From positions 1 to 49,409 of the forward strand of contig PBLC01000014.1 in NCBI GenBank assembly GCA_002721675.1: a stretch of 49,409 nucleotides of DNA. Reading direction: 5' to 3'. This DNA comes from Chloroflexota bacterium. Lineage in GTDB: Bacteria > Chloroflexota > Dehalococcoidia > Lucifugimonadales > Lucifugimonadaceae. Positions 26,310-35,381 of the stretch are shown one piece after another. A program made the translations under genes and the position numbers. Numbering within the stretch: position 1 is the stretch's first letter; each line of letters opens with the position of its first letter. Below the pieces are notes generated by a model that searched no databases, had not been told where the DNA came from, and worked only from the letters and a program-made list of their open reading frames with translations.

Positions 26310-27142
26310 CCATTAAAAATTGGGTATGACCCTAAGATCTTCAAATTACATATCTTTTCAATTTTAGTTAGGCATTCAGAAAGTTTTTCATCTTTTAGAT
26401 TACCTTCTACATCAATGAAAAAATAATAATTTCCTAGTTTTTCTTTGGTTGGCCTAGATTCTATCTTTGTCATATTTATCTTACTCACTGCAAAAGGCTC
26501 TAAAGCATTGTATAAAGATCCAGGAGAATCACCGTTGAAGGATATGACTAGCGATGTTTTATCTTTATGTGTAATTTCTTCACGAAAATCATTACTAATT
26601 ATCACAAATCTGGTTACATTATTCTTTACAGACTGAATATTTTCATCTAATAGAATAACTTCCTTATTATCTTTCAACCAAGGAGGTCCTATAAATGCAC
26701 CTGGAGCATTATACTCTTCTAAATCATTAATAGAATCGGCTGTACTATTAGAAATTTTCAACTCTACATTTGCATAATTATTATTTATATATTTATAACA
26801 CTGACCTAAAGCTTGTGGGTGACTGAAAATCACTTCAAAATTATCATTATTAAATTTTTTAAGTGTATATATTGAATGATTAATATTTAAATTAAGTTCA
26901 TCAACAATACTATAGTTATTTTCTTCATCAGCAAGAAAATCTAATACCTCAACAATTGATCCTTGAATACTATTCTCAAGAGGTACAATAACCAAATCAG
27001 AAGTTTTATCTTTCAATGAACCCAAAACCTCATTGATAGAATTGAAAGGGACTTGATTTAGTTTTGTAGAATACAATTCTGAAGCTCTAGAACTATATGT
27101 GCCTTTAGGCCCAAGATACCCAATATTTGAACTATTGCCCAT
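26306..27142 (-). CDS. pheA: Prephenate dehydratase
   Basis: PheA decarboxylates and dehydrates prephenate to phenylpyruvate in phenylalanine synthesis. Motifs: GYLGPKGTYSSRA at the N-terminus, VPLENSIQGSIVEVLD, SHPQALGQC, NVTRFVII (the catalytic Thr-Arg-Phe) and a C-terminal ACT domain with ESRPTKEKLGNYYFFID, so feedback inhibition by phenylalanine is expected. No chorismate mutase domain is attached. It is the last gene of the potassium-uptake operon and overlaps it by 11 bases. AAGGAAAAG just upstream serves as ribosome site. Confidence 0.93.
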   Translation of the reverse strand: MGNSSNIGYLGPKGTYSSRASELYSTKLNQVPFNSINEVLGSLKDKTSDLVIVPLENSIQGSIVEVLDFLADEENNYSIVDELNLNINHSIYTLKKFNNDNFEVIFSHPQALGQCYKYINNNYANVELKISNSTADSINDLEEYNAPGAFIGPPWLKDNKEVILLDENIQSVKNNVTRFVIISNDFREEITHKDKTSLVISFNGDSPGSLYNALEPFAVSKINMTKIESRPTKEKLGNYYFFIDVEGNLKDEKLSECLTKIEKICNLKILGSYPIFNG

Positions 27143-27827
27143 TTTCTTTTCCTTGAAAAAATCTTGTCATTGATTCTTCATTTCTATTAGAAGAAATAAT
27201 TAATATAGTATCGTCTTCCTCGATATCTATGTTCTCGGTTGATTGATAAGGATTACCTTTACTATCTATTTTACCTAAAATTATTGCCCTAAATGGAATT
27301 TTCAATTTAGATAAGTCATCACCAATTATTTCTGACCCTGAAGGTATTCTTATTGACCATACTGATGTTCCTTTTAATTGAATATCCATTAGGCGTATTG
27401 GCAAAGTCACTCCAGCAGTATTAAGTATTATCTCTATTATAGATTTTTCTCTCAATACTAATTCACTTATCCCATAAGCATTAAATAAAGGGACATTTTC
27501 TTTACTATTAACAATAGATATTACTTGAGATAATTCAAATTTTAATTTTGCAATTTCACAGGAAATTAGATTGACTGAATCGCTATCTGTCATGGAAACA
27601 AATATAGCTTCAGAATCTTCTCTGTTAATACCAACAAATTCTAAAAATTCAGGAGAAATAGGATTACCTAAATATGCGATTGGGCTGTCAGATTTATAGT
27701 TTAAATCATTAACTAATTCTCTATTTGAATCAATAAATATCACATCATCTAAATTATGATCTAAAAGATCCTCATATAAAGCCCTAGACTCATCGTTAAT
27801 TCCATTAATAATAATATTTTTCTTCAT
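27132..27827 (-). CDS. RCK-type potassium regulatory protein (degenerate TrkA-like)
   Basis: A 231-residue protein with an RCK-N Rossmann domain and an RCK-C domain (SVWSIRIPSGSEIIGDDLSKL, read in two blocks), the architecture of TrkA/KtrA subunits that gate potassium channels. The nucleotide loop is degenerate: IINGINDESRAL has lost the GxGxxG of KtrA. That suggests it does not bind NAD(H) or ATP in the usual way. It is the third RCK-like gene in the same operon. Starts and stops of neighbours overlap (TAATG on its 5' side). It may heteromerise with the canonical subunit, which is inferred. Confidence 0.75.
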   Translation of the reverse strand: MKKNIIINGINDESRALYEDLLDHNLDDVIFIDSNRELVNDLNYKSDSPIAYLGNPISPEFLEFVGINREDSEAIFVSMTDSDSVNLISCEIAKLKFELSQVISIVNSKENVPLFNAYGISELVLREKSIIEIILNTAGVTLPIRLMDIQLKGTSVWSIRIPSGSEIIGDDLSKLKIPFRAIILGKIDSKGNPYQSTENIDIEEDDTILIISSNRNEESMTRFFQGKENGQ

Positions 27828-28231
27828 TAAAATTTCTCTAAATGCTTTATTATTTTATTTGAACTTAAATTATGAGAATCTAGTATTACAAATCCTGAAT
27901 TCTGATATATATCTGAAATAGACATATCATCTAAAACTATAAATATAGAGGTTGATAAATTAATCTTACATTTTTGAGCAACAAATAAACTCACTGCATC
28001 TTCTCCTGCATCTACTACTACTATATCTGATTCTTCTAAGCCAGCATCTAATAGAGTGTCCATTTTTTGTATATCACCTGATTGAAAACTAATATTATCC
28101 TCTTTAAATAAATCCCAAGAATGAAATTTATAAGAATCAGAATCTAAAAATACTAATTTTTCAACCTTTTCATTTAAAGATTCACCAATTTGCCTCGCGA
28201 CAACACTAGATCCTATAATTAACGCTCTCAT
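27827..28231 (-). CDS. Single-domain RCK-N (TrkA-N-like) protein
   Basis: At 134 residues this is only the N-terminal Rossmann half of a TrkA protein: MRALIIGSSVVARQIGESL, an acidic strand end (LVFLDSDS) and VVVDAGEDAVSLFVAQKC. The glycine loop is altered (GSSVVA) but the fold is recognisable. Its C-terminal RCK domain is missing, and the next gene supplies one, so the two may work as a pair. The start follows the Usp-like stop without a gap. Confidence 0.65.
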   Translation of the reverse strand: MRALIIGSSVVARQIGESLNEKVEKLVFLDSDSYKFHSWDLFKEDNISFQSGDIQKMDTLLDAGLEESDIVVVDAGEDAVSLFVAQKCKINLSTSIFIVLDDMSISDIYQNSGFVILDSHNLSSNKIIKHLEKF

Positions 28232-28672
28232 CTATTCTTGACCTCGCCAAATCATAATTGAAGAATTTAAACTATTTATTATCTTACTTAAATAAGATTC
28301 TTTATTAAATCTGTTGGAATTAGATTGAATAATTTTCTCGGGCACAATTACTAAATCTATTGAATTTAAAGAAGTTTGTTCAATTATTCCATAACTAACG
28401 TCTCTGACCTTTAGCAAACCTCCACTTTTTCTTGATTTTGGAATTCTTTTTATATTAAGTTCTGATTCAAAACTCTTTAGCGATTGCTCTGCATTTTCAA
28501 AATCCTTTTTAAAATACTCATTCTCAGTATCAATAGGATATTGGAGAGGAATTTCAACCAAGGAGACATAAAAAATTTCTACACCCTTTGCCTTAATTAA
28601 AGACTGAATATCATCTATCATTAATTTATTATTTACATTTATTTTGTCTAATATAATTAAAATTTTATCCAT
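28232..28672 (-). CDS. Universal-stress-protein-like (Usp) protein in the potassium operon
   Basis: A 146-residue alpha/beta protein opening with KILIILDKINVNNK and ending in SSIMIWRGQE, matching the first and last strands of the UspA fold. The ATP loop GxxGS is not clear, as the relevant stretch reads PEKIIQSNSNRF. Usp domains often partner transporters, including the KdpD potassium sensor, so regulation of Ktr/Trk by nucleotide or stress is a fair guess. The family call is moderate because the sequence is divergent. Confidence 0.5.
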   Translation of the reverse strand: MDKILIILDKINVNNKLMIDDIQSLIKAKGVEIFYVSLVEIPLQYPIDTENEYFKKDFENAEQSLKSFESELNIKRIPKSRKSGGLLKVRDVSYGIIEQTSLNSIDLVIVPEKIIQSNSNRFNKESYLSKIINSLNSSIMIWRGQE

Positions 28673-28677
28673 AAAAA

Positions 28678-29361
28678 TTACTCATCAGATTTAATATTTG
28701 ATGGACCAACAATATCTGAAATTTTTTCATCAGGGCCTGCAATTATAAGTGTATCGTTAGATGTTAATGTTTGATTCTCATCAGGATTCAGGATTATATC
28801 ATCCCCTCTTTGAATAGCTATCAGGGCTAGCCCATACCTATCTCTTAAATTATTAAAATTACTATTCTTTAAAGTCTGACTAATGAACCTCGCAGGAACT
28901 TTAATTTTACTTATCCCATAGGTTGAGGTGAGTTCCATATATTGTTGAATACCAGGTAAAAATAGGTTATGAGCTAATGTTCTTCCCATATCAGTTTCTG
29001 GATAAACAACCTTATCCACTTCAATTCTTTCAAGTGTGTCACCTTGAAGCTTTGAAACAGCTCTTGCTATAACTATTCCAATATTAAGAGATTTAAGCAA
29101 AACACTTACCATAATACTTGCTTCAGTATTAGACCCAATTGCAACTACGGCATATTCGAATTTTTCTATACCTAATTCTTTCAAGCTGGATTCATCGGTA
29201 GCATCGGCTGCAACTGCATAAGTTACTTGACCTGCCAACTCCTGAACCTTGTCAGAATCAATATCAATAGCTAGGACATCATGCCCCATTTGGTACAAAG
29301 TAGTAGCTACAGTGGTTCCGAACCTACCTAATCCTATTACAGCTACTTGAGTTATTTTCAA
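28678..29361 (-). CDS. ktrA: Potassium uptake regulatory subunit KtrA/TrkA
   Basis: A canonical 227-residue RCK protein with VAVIGLGRFGTTVATTLYQMGHDVLAIDID (read as loop GLGRFG plus acidic strand end), ADATDESSL and a C-terminal RCK-C domain (KVPARFISQTL). It forms the cytoplasmic gating ring that binds ADP/ATP or NAD(H) under the KtrB channel. The start is TTG after a GGGGG-containing ribosome site. It lies 12 bases after ktrB. Confidence 0.88.
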   Translation of the reverse strand: MKITQVAVIGLGRFGTTVATTLYQMGHDVLAIDIDSDKVQELAGQVTYAVAADATDESSLKELGIEKFEYAVVAIGSNTEASIMVSVLLKSLNIGIVIARAVSKLQGDTLERIEVDKVVYPETDMGRTLAHNLFLPGIQQYMELTSTYGISKIKVPARFISQTLKNSNFNNLRDRYGLALIAIQRGDDIILNPDENQTLTSNDTLIIAGPDEKISDIVGPSNIKSDE

Positions 29362-29373
29362 TTAAACCCCCTT

Positions 29374-30849
29374 TTATCCTATTCTAACCTTCTCTTGAAA
29401 GAATCTATAATCAACGGGCTTTTGCGACCCAGCCAGCAATAATGCTAATGTCATAGGTCCTAACCTCCCTATAAACATAATAAATGAAAATAATATCTTT
29501 GAAAGGTCACTTATATCTTGGCTAGATCCGGTAGACATTCCGTTAGTGCTAAAAGCTGAAATCGTATCAAAAACTAAATGTACAAAATTATGACTTTTGC
29601 CTGCATAAGAGAACTCAATAAATAAAGTTATTAACACCGTAATTCCGATTATAAAAATACTTAAAATCAATATAACCATAGCCCTTACGCCAATATCATA
29701 AGGAATTTCTCTTCCAAAGAATGAAATATTATTAGATCCTCTTATGTGACTCATTATCATTAATACTGCAAGTATAAAAGTAGTAATTTTTATACCCCCT
29801 GCTGTTGATGCAGGCCCTCCCCCTATAAACATTAAAAAAGTGCACACTAAATTCGTATAATCGTTAGATTGAGACATATCAAATGAATTGAAGCCAGCTG
29901 TCCCTGTAGACATAGAGGTAAAAATACTATTTATAATTTTTTCGGTTAATGTCATAGAGCCCAAAGTATTAGGATTAGAAAACTCAAAAAGATAAATTAA
30001 AATAGACCCACCAATTGCAAGAACCAAAGAACCTACCAATATCAATTTTGTTTCTAAACTAAGAACTACCCTAAATCTTCTAAAACCTTTACTACCTAAA
30101 ATTCTCCGGTGGTGAACAAGATCATACATGACAAAATATCCAATTCCGCCAAAAAAGAACATAACTGCAGTCACGATTAAAACTAAATTATTGATTAAAC
30201 CTCTAGAGAAAGGTTCAAGATTGGTACCAAACCCAAAAATTGTAAAACCTGCATTGTTAAAAGAGGAAATTGAATGAAATATAGAATACCAAGCATTTTC
30301 CTGAATATTGCCAAAACCGTAAGAATAAGAAAATAAAATAAAAAATATAAATATTCCTATTATTTGAAATGATAGTGAAGATAAAACAACTTTCCAAACC
30401 AAATTTCCAATAGAACCGAGGTTATCAGCGCCTAAACCTTCCCCAATTTGAACACTTCTTCTAAGCCCAAGAGATTGGCCTGCTGCTATTAGAAAAAACG
30501 CAGCACCTGTCATAAACCCAATCCCTCCAATTACAATCAAAAAAGCTATAACAATCTGACCAAATAAAGACCAACTAGTTGGGGTATCCAAAACAGTTAA
30601 ACCAGTAACGGTTGATGCAGATGTCGCCGTAAATAAAGAATCAACAAATGAAACGGGTTCATTATGAGAAAAGGGTAGAAAAAGTAAAATTGCTCCAAAT
30701 AATATTAAAGCCAAGAATCCATAAACAACTATCAGAGGAGATGAAGCCCCTCTCTCTGAGGCACTTCTAACTTCACTTTTTACAATAATGGGCTTTAGAT
30801 TGCCGTCCCTTGGTCTAAAACTTGTTGATTTTGATGATTTTGAAGGCAT
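29374..30849 (-). CDS. ktrB: Potassium transporter KtrB/TrkH
   Basis: A 491-residue membrane channel subunit. Its four pore loops carry filter sequences STVTGL, NNAGF, GTAGF and STNGM, each with the selectivity glycine, spread over about ten membrane spans. A 35-residue basic and Ser-rich cytoplasmic N-terminus precedes the first span and is longer than in Bacillus KtrB. It starts the operon and is divergent from htrA. A TATAAT six bases upstream of the ATG suggests leaderless transcription. Confidence 0.9.
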   Translation of the reverse strand: MPSKSSKSTSFRPRDGNLKPIIVKSEVRSASERGASSPLIVVYGFLALILFGAILLFLPFSHNEPVSFVDSLFTATSASTVTGLTVLDTPTSWSLFGQIVIAFLIVIGGIGFMTGAAFFLIAAGQSLGLRRSVQIGEGLGADNLGSIGNLVWKVVLSSLSFQIIGIFIFFILFSYSYGFGNIQENAWYSIFHSISSFNNAGFTIFGFGTNLEPFSRGLINNLVLIVTAVMFFFGGIGYFVMYDLVHHRRILGSKGFRRFRVVLSLETKLILVGSLVLAIGGSILIYLFEFSNPNTLGSMTLTEKIINSIFTSMSTGTAGFNSFDMSQSNDYTNLVCTFLMFIGGGPASTAGGIKITTFILAVLMIMSHIRGSNNISFFGREIPYDIGVRAMVILILSIFIIGITVLITLFIEFSYAGKSHNFVHLVFDTISAFSTNGMSTGSSQDISDLSKILFSFIMFIGRLGPMTLALLLAGSQKPVDYRFFQEKVRIG

Positions 30850-30855
30850 AATAAC

Positions 30856-30861
30856 ATTATA
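30856..30861 (-). promoter_or_regulatory. Candidate -10 box for ktrB, leaderless arrangement
   Basis: TATAAT on the minus strand, followed by six bases and the ktrB ATG. A weak TTACGA lies 17 bases upstream. AAGGAAA is upstream of this box and therefore outside a transcript starting at the ATG. It shares the 57-base spacer with the opposite htrA promoter. Confidence 0.5.
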
Positions 30862-30894
30862 TGATTTTCCTTAAATATTCGTAATTCTCTATGA

Positions 30895-30900
30895 TAAAAT
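30895..30900 (+). promoter_or_regulatory. Candidate -10 box for htrA, leaderless arrangement
   Basis: TAAAAT (or the overlapping TATGAT at 30890) stands six bases before the GTG of htrA. The bases between (ATAGCA) have no Shine-Dalgarno character. The spacing is identical to that of ktrB and dnaG. Confidence 0.45.
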
Positions 30901-30906
30901 ATAGCA

Positions 30907-31980
30907 GTGAATAAGACATATAAAAGTTTATTGCCTATAACTCTACTATTTTTACTATTATTCTCATGTAGTTCTAACATGGGCAGAGAAGTGCTCGTAA
31001 CTACCCCTGAACCTGAAACATACCTTCCAAGTTTAAGTGAAACTATTGAATATGTTTCTCCTTCTGTAGTAGCTATAAATATTTCAACAGTAGCCTTAGA
31101 TAGATTTTTTATACCAAGAATCAGATCTGCAGATGGAAGCGGTGTGATAATTTCTGAAGATGGATACATTGTCACTAATGATCATGTAATAAAAGATGCG
31201 AGAGAAATTTCAGTTATTTTGAATGATGAGTCAATATATCAAGGAAAAATTATTGGAAGAGTTCCTTATAGTGATATTGCTCTAATAAAAATAAATACTG
31301 ATCAAGAATTGATGCCTATAGAATTTAGTAGTTCTAAAGAATTAAAGGTTGGTGACTGGGTTATTGCTTTAGGTAATGCTTTCGGATTGGCCGGAACGCC
31401 TACTGTTACAGCAGGAATCGTTAGCGCCAAAGAAAGGGTAATAGAAACTGAAGATGACAGAACATTAACAGATATGATTCAAACTGATGCTGCAATTAAT
31501 GAGGGAAATTCTGGCGGACCTCTTGTCAATCTTTCAGGAAAATTAGTAGGAATAAACAGCACTATTATGAGAGGCGCTGAAGGGATAGGATTTGCTATAA
31601 GTTCTGACCTTGTACTTAGATACATAAACGATTTATTAGAATTTGGAGAAGTTCAAATTCCTAGGGATGGAATAGAGGGAAGAACTTTGGATCCTAATTT
31701 TATTAATACATTGTGTGAGGTGGGATATAATTTATGTGAACTAGATGAAAATTTCAAAGGAGTGGCAATTCTCGAAATAGCCTCAGGTAGTCCAGCAGTC
31801 AATTCAGGATTATTGCCAGGAGATATAATTATCTCTATAGAAAATAAGCCAGTTAGAAGTTATGGCGAGTACATAAGTTGGACATACAACTTTAAACCTG
31901 GAGATACTATTAGATTAAATATAATAAGAGGGCAAGAGGAAATAGAAGTTTCGCTAGTGTTAGAAAAAGAAATAGATTGA
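30907..31980 (+). CDS. HtrA/DegP-type serine protease, lipoprotein
   Basis: A trypsin-like protease outside the cytoplasmic membrane that degrades damaged envelope proteins. The signal peptide ends in a lipobox LFSC (Cys 21), so it is probably lipid-anchored rather than soluble or membrane-spanning. The catalytic triad is visible as His in TNDHVIKDA, Asp in YSDIALIKI and Ser in INEGNSGGPLVN. One PDZ domain follows (GSPAVNSGLLPGDIIISI). At 357 residues it has a single PDZ, like DegS/HtrA types. The start is GTG. It faces the potassium operon. Confidence 0.9.
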   Translation: MNKTYKSLLPITLLFLLLFSCSSNMGREVLVTTPEPETYLPSLSETIEYVSPSVVAINISTVALDRFFIPRIRSADGSGVIISEDGYIVTNDHVIKDAREISVILNDESIYQGKIIGRVPYSDIALIKINTDQELMPIEFSSSKELKVGDWVIALGNAFGLAGTPTVTAGIVSAKERVIETEDDRTLTDMIQTDAAINEGNSGGPLVNLSGKLVGINSTIMRGAEGIGFAISSDLVLRYINDLLEFGEVQIPRDGIEGRTLDPNFINTLCEVGYNLCELDENFKGVAILEIASGSPAVNSGLLPGDIIISIENKPVRSYGEYISWTYNFKPGDTIRLNIIRGQEEIEVSLVLEKEID

Positions 31981-31982
31981 AA

Positions 31983-34900
31983 CTAATTTAACTTAATTAT
32001 TTTGAAGCGCGACATGATTCCATTAAGTTTTTCTTCAAAATCAAATTCACTATCTTCATCATTAAATATTACTTCTTTGGCAAGAATCTGATTTTTAAAA
32101 AACTCTAAGTTCTGATTTACAGAATCAATTAAGTCTTGATCACCAGATATATTAATTCTTATATAATCAGACACATCAAGCCCCTTTTCTCTCCTAGTGT
32201 TTTGGACTGCCCTTATTAAATCTCTGGTTATGCCTTCTTTTCTTAAATCTTCATCAATAGAAAGATCAAGCTCAACTATAAAATTAGTCCCTTCGATTAA
32301 CTGGGAACTAGGATCATCATTAATTATTGTTTCAATTTCATATTCACTGTCTTTGAGTTCAAAATCACCGACAATCACAACTCCATTTTCTTCCTTCCAT
32401 TTTCCTTCTTTTGCCAACTGAATACATTCTTGAACTTTATTGCCAATTCGAGGGCCAAGCATTCTTGGATTAATCTTTAATTGCATAGAATCTTCACTAT
32501 TTTTGATTTTCTCAATATTTATATTTTTTATATTTACTTCTTCTTTTATCAACTCAAAATATTCTTTAACCCACTCACCTTTATTAGATTGAATCTTAAG
32601 TATATTTAAAGGCTGCCTAACTCTTATTTTATTTATCTTTCTTATAGATAATGAAGTAGAAACTATTTTTCTTATAATATCCATCTCTTCTATCAATTTA
32701 TCGTTTGATTCAATGCCTGAAACATCGGGCCAACTTTCTAGGTGAACAGAGTTATTTTCATTTAAATTCATAAATAATTTCTCCGAAACAAGAGGGGACA
32801 GAGGGGCGATTATTTTTAATAATATATTTAATACTGTATACAATGTATCGTAAGCATCAGTGGCAGATGCAGTGTCGGCTTTGGCCCAAAATCTATTACG
32901 AGATCTTCTTATGTACCAATTATTTAATGTATCAATAAACTCAGAAATAATCCCACATGCCCCAGTAATATCATAGTTGCTTAAATATTCTTTTACATCC
33001 AAGGAGGCTATTTTAGATTTAGATAAAATATATTTATCTATGGGTAAATTTGCCTTATAAATTATATTAGGATTGTAATTCTCTAAATTACAATAAAGAT
33101 TGAAAAAATATACTGAATTCCACAAAGGAACTATTACTTGCCTTAGAGAAGAATCTATACCTGAGCCAGTGCTATCCATCATTAAATTTTGGCCTCTAAG
33201 TATTGGGGATGAAACTAAAAACCATCTTAGAGCATCGGCTCCAAAATTTTTCCATACTTGTTCTGGCTCTGGATAATTATTCAATCTCTTAGATAATTTT
33301 AATCCTTTCTCATCAATAACTACTCCATGTCCAATTGCATTCAAAAAAGGAGGTTTATCAAATAATGCGGTTGATAAAACCATAAGAGTATAAAACCAAC
33401 CTCTAGTTTGAGCTATATACTCAACGATAAAATCAGCAGGAAAATGAGATTCGAACCATTCTTTATTTTCAAAAGGGTAATGAACTTGAGCAAAGGGCAT
33501 TGACCCAGACTCAAACCAACAATCAAAAACTTCTTCAACCCTTCTCATAGTACTCTTTCCTGTTGGGTCATCAGGATTTGGTCTAGTTAACTCGTCAATA
33601 TAAGGTCTGTGCAAATTCTTTGGTCTTACTCCAAAATCTGACTCTATCTCATCAAGGCTCCCATAAACATCAATTCTTGGATAATTTGGATCATCACTTT
33701 TCCAAACAGGTATTGGAGTTCCCCAAAATCTATTTCTACTGATAGACCAATCTCTTGCACCAGAAAGCCAGTTACCAAATGCTCCATCTTTTATATGGTC
33801 AGGTATCCAATTAATCTTTTGATTATTTTCTACCATATTGTCTCTAAATTTTGATACTTCTACATACCAAGAATTAAGAGTCTTATAAATCAGAGGTTCA
33901 TCTGTTCTCCAGCTATGAGGATAATTATGTTTATAATTTTCATGCCTAACTAAATATCCATCCGATTTTAATTTTTTTATAATTTTTGGATTAGAATCGA
34001 AAACTAGTTGGCCAGAATAGTCAGAGATTTCAGATGTAAATTGCCCTCTAGAGTCAACAGGACAAACAGTTTTTATATCATTTTTTTCACAAATAGTTTG
34101 GTCGTCTTCTCCAAACCCAGGCGCCATATGAACAATTCCAGTTCCTTCCTCTGTATTTACAAATTCAGCAGAAAGTACCCTGAATGCATTGGGTTGTTTT
34201 TCAAAATATTTAAATACAGGACTATACTCTAACCCAACAAGATCAGATCCAACTATTTTCCTTTCAACTTTAAATTCAGCTAATTCATTTTTATATTTTG
34301 ATAACGCAAATTCTCCTATTATTAATTTCTCAGACCCATTACTAATAAGTAAATAATCTAATTTATTATTTACAGCAACTGCTAAGTTTGAAGGCAATGT
34401 CCAAGGAGTAGTAGTCCAAATCAAAATACTGGTATTAGGGTATTCTGATTTTTCAGATAAATTAAACTTAACAGTAACCGCAGGGTCTTCTCTTTCTCTA
34501 TAAGAGTCATCAAGTCTTGTTTCAAAATTTGATATTGGAGTCTCAGCTTTCCATGAGTAAGGCATTACCCTGTCTTTCTCATAGACTAAACCTTTTTTCC
34601 ATAACTCCTTAAAGGCCCATATTACAGATTCCATATAGGATATATCCATGGTTTTATAATCGTTATCAAAATCAACCCATCTTGCTTGCCTATTTACTGA
34701 CTTTTCCCATTCCTGCGTATACTTCATGACGGATTTTTGGCAATGATCGTTAAAGTTTCCTACTCCAAATTTAATTATTTCTGCTCTTCCAGAAACTCCT
34801 AATTCTTTCTCTGATTCCATTTCGGCTGGCAAGCCATGACAATCCCAACCAAATCTACGATCTACTTTGTTGCCTAGCATAGTTTGAAATCTAGGAATTA

Positions 34901-35108
34901 TATCTTTGACAAATCCGGTTAACAGATGACCATAATGAGGCAATCCATTAGCAAATGGAGGGCCATCATAAAAAACAAACTCTGAAGATTGGCCCTTATT
35001 GAGTGTTTTATTAAAAGTTTCGTCCTTATTCCAAAAACTTAATATTTCTTGTTCAATTTCGGAAAAATTAGGTTTAGAATTTAAATCAGGAAATTGTTTA
35101 TCCTTCAT
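31983..35108 (-). CDS. ileS: Isoleucyl-tRNA synthetase, type 2 (eukaryote-like)
   Basis: IleRS charges tRNA-Ile. The 1041-residue protein has FYDGPPFANGLPHYGHLL (the HIGH motif as HYGH), the editing domain (TTTPWTLPSNLA), WFYTLMVLSTALF and KLSKRLNNYPEP as the KMSKS loop. The HYGH and K[LM]SKR.xNYP pattern and the long C-terminal part are those of IleS2, found in eukaryotes and some bacteria and usually insensitive to mupirocin; type 1 reads KMSKSLGN. Its ATG overlaps the stop of the MoaD-like gene (ATGA), so it is translated from the molybdenum-hydroxylase operon. Confidence 0.93.
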   Translation of the reverse strand: MKDKQFPDLNSKPNFSEIEQEILSFWNKDETFNKTLNKGQSSEFVFYDGPPFANGLPHYGHLLTGFVKDIIPRFQTMLGNKVDRRFGWDCHGLPAEMESEKELGVSGRAEIIKFGVGNFNDHCQKSVMKYTQEWEKSVNRQARWVDFDNDYKTMDISYMESVIWAFKELWKKGLVYEKDRVMPYSWKAETPISNFETRLDDSYREREDPAVTVKFNLSEKSEYPNTSILIWTTTPWTLPSNLAVAVNNKLDYLLISNGSEKLIIGEFALSKYKNELAEFKVERKIVGSDLVGLEYSPVFKYFEKQPNAFRVLSAEFVNTEEGTGIVHMAPGFGEDDQTICEKNDIKTVCPVDSRGQFTSEISDYSGQLVFDSNPKIIKKLKSDGYLVRHENYKHNYPHSWRTDEPLIYKTLNSWYVEVSKFRDNMVENNQKINWIPDHIKDGAFGNWLSGARDWSISRNRFWGTPIPVWKSDDPNYPRIDVYGSLDEIESDFGVRPKNLHRPYIDELTRPNPDDPTGKSTMRRVEEVFDCWFESGSMPFAQVHYPFENKEWFESHFPADFIVEYIAQTRGWFYTLMVLSTALFDKPPFLNAIGHGVVIDEKGLKLSKRLNNYPEPEQVWKNFGADALRWFLVSSPILRGQNLMMDSTGSGIDSSLRQVIVPLWNSVYFFNLYCNLENYNPNIIYKANLPIDKYILSKSKIASLDVKEYLSNYDITGACGIISEFIDTLNNWYIRRSRNRFWAKADTASATDAYDTLYTVLNILLKIIAPLSPLVSEKLFMNLNENNSVHLESWPDVSGIESNDKLIEEMDIIRKIVSTSLSIRKINKIRVRQPLNILKIQSNKGEWVKEYFELIKEEVNIKNINIEKIKNSEDSMQLKINPRMLGPRIGNKVQECIQLAKEGKWKEENGVVIVGDFELKDSEYEIETIINDDPSSQLIEGTNFIVELDLSIDEDLRKEGITRDLIRAVQNTRREKGLDVSDYIRINISGDQDLIDSVNQNLEFFKNQILAKEVIFNDEDSEFDFEEKLNGIMSRFKIIKLN

Positions 35109-35374
35109 TCTGATCCACCAGCTATAGAGGGAAGGAAATGTATTTCAGATACATTATCCAATTTATGAATTAAACCTAATCTTGTTGTTTTTCCATCAAT
35201 TACTGCAGACATCCCTGGTTTTAATTTCCCTTCATCAACTAAATATTCTTTAACACCTGGATACGCATCTTCTATGTGATCAATAAGATTCCTAAGATTA
35301 GAGCCGTCAGCTTCTATCTCTGTAGGCACGCCAAGAGTTTCTCTTATCTTATAAGGAAGAAAGATTTTTATCAT
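35105..35374 (-). CDS. MoaD/ThiS-type ubiquitin-fold sulfur carrier with two extra C-terminal residues
   Basis: An 89-residue beta-grasp protein (MIKIFLPYKIRETL at the start, MSAVIDGKTTRLG, VSEIHFLPSIAGG near the end). MoaD donates sulfur for molybdopterin as a C-terminal Gly-Gly thiocarboxylate. Here two residues, Ser-Glu, follow the Gly-Gly (86-87), so either they are trimmed first or the carrier differs from MoaD. Placement directly after the molybdenum hydroxylase genes supports a molybdopterin role. Its stop overlaps the ileS start. Confidence 0.75.
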   Translation of the reverse strand: MIKIFLPYKIRETLGVPTEIEADGSNLRNLIDHIEDAYPGVKEYLVDEGKLKPGMSAVIDGKTTRLGLIHKLDNVSEIHFLPSIAGGSE

Positions 35375-35381
35375 TAGAAAA

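Noticed and set aside
31005-31175. Minus-strand frame at 30795-31175 overlapping the htrA start and the ktrB start
   Set aside because: It would lie antisense to the HtrA signal peptide and catalytic region, and its tail is a shifted reading of ktrB; no family match was seen.
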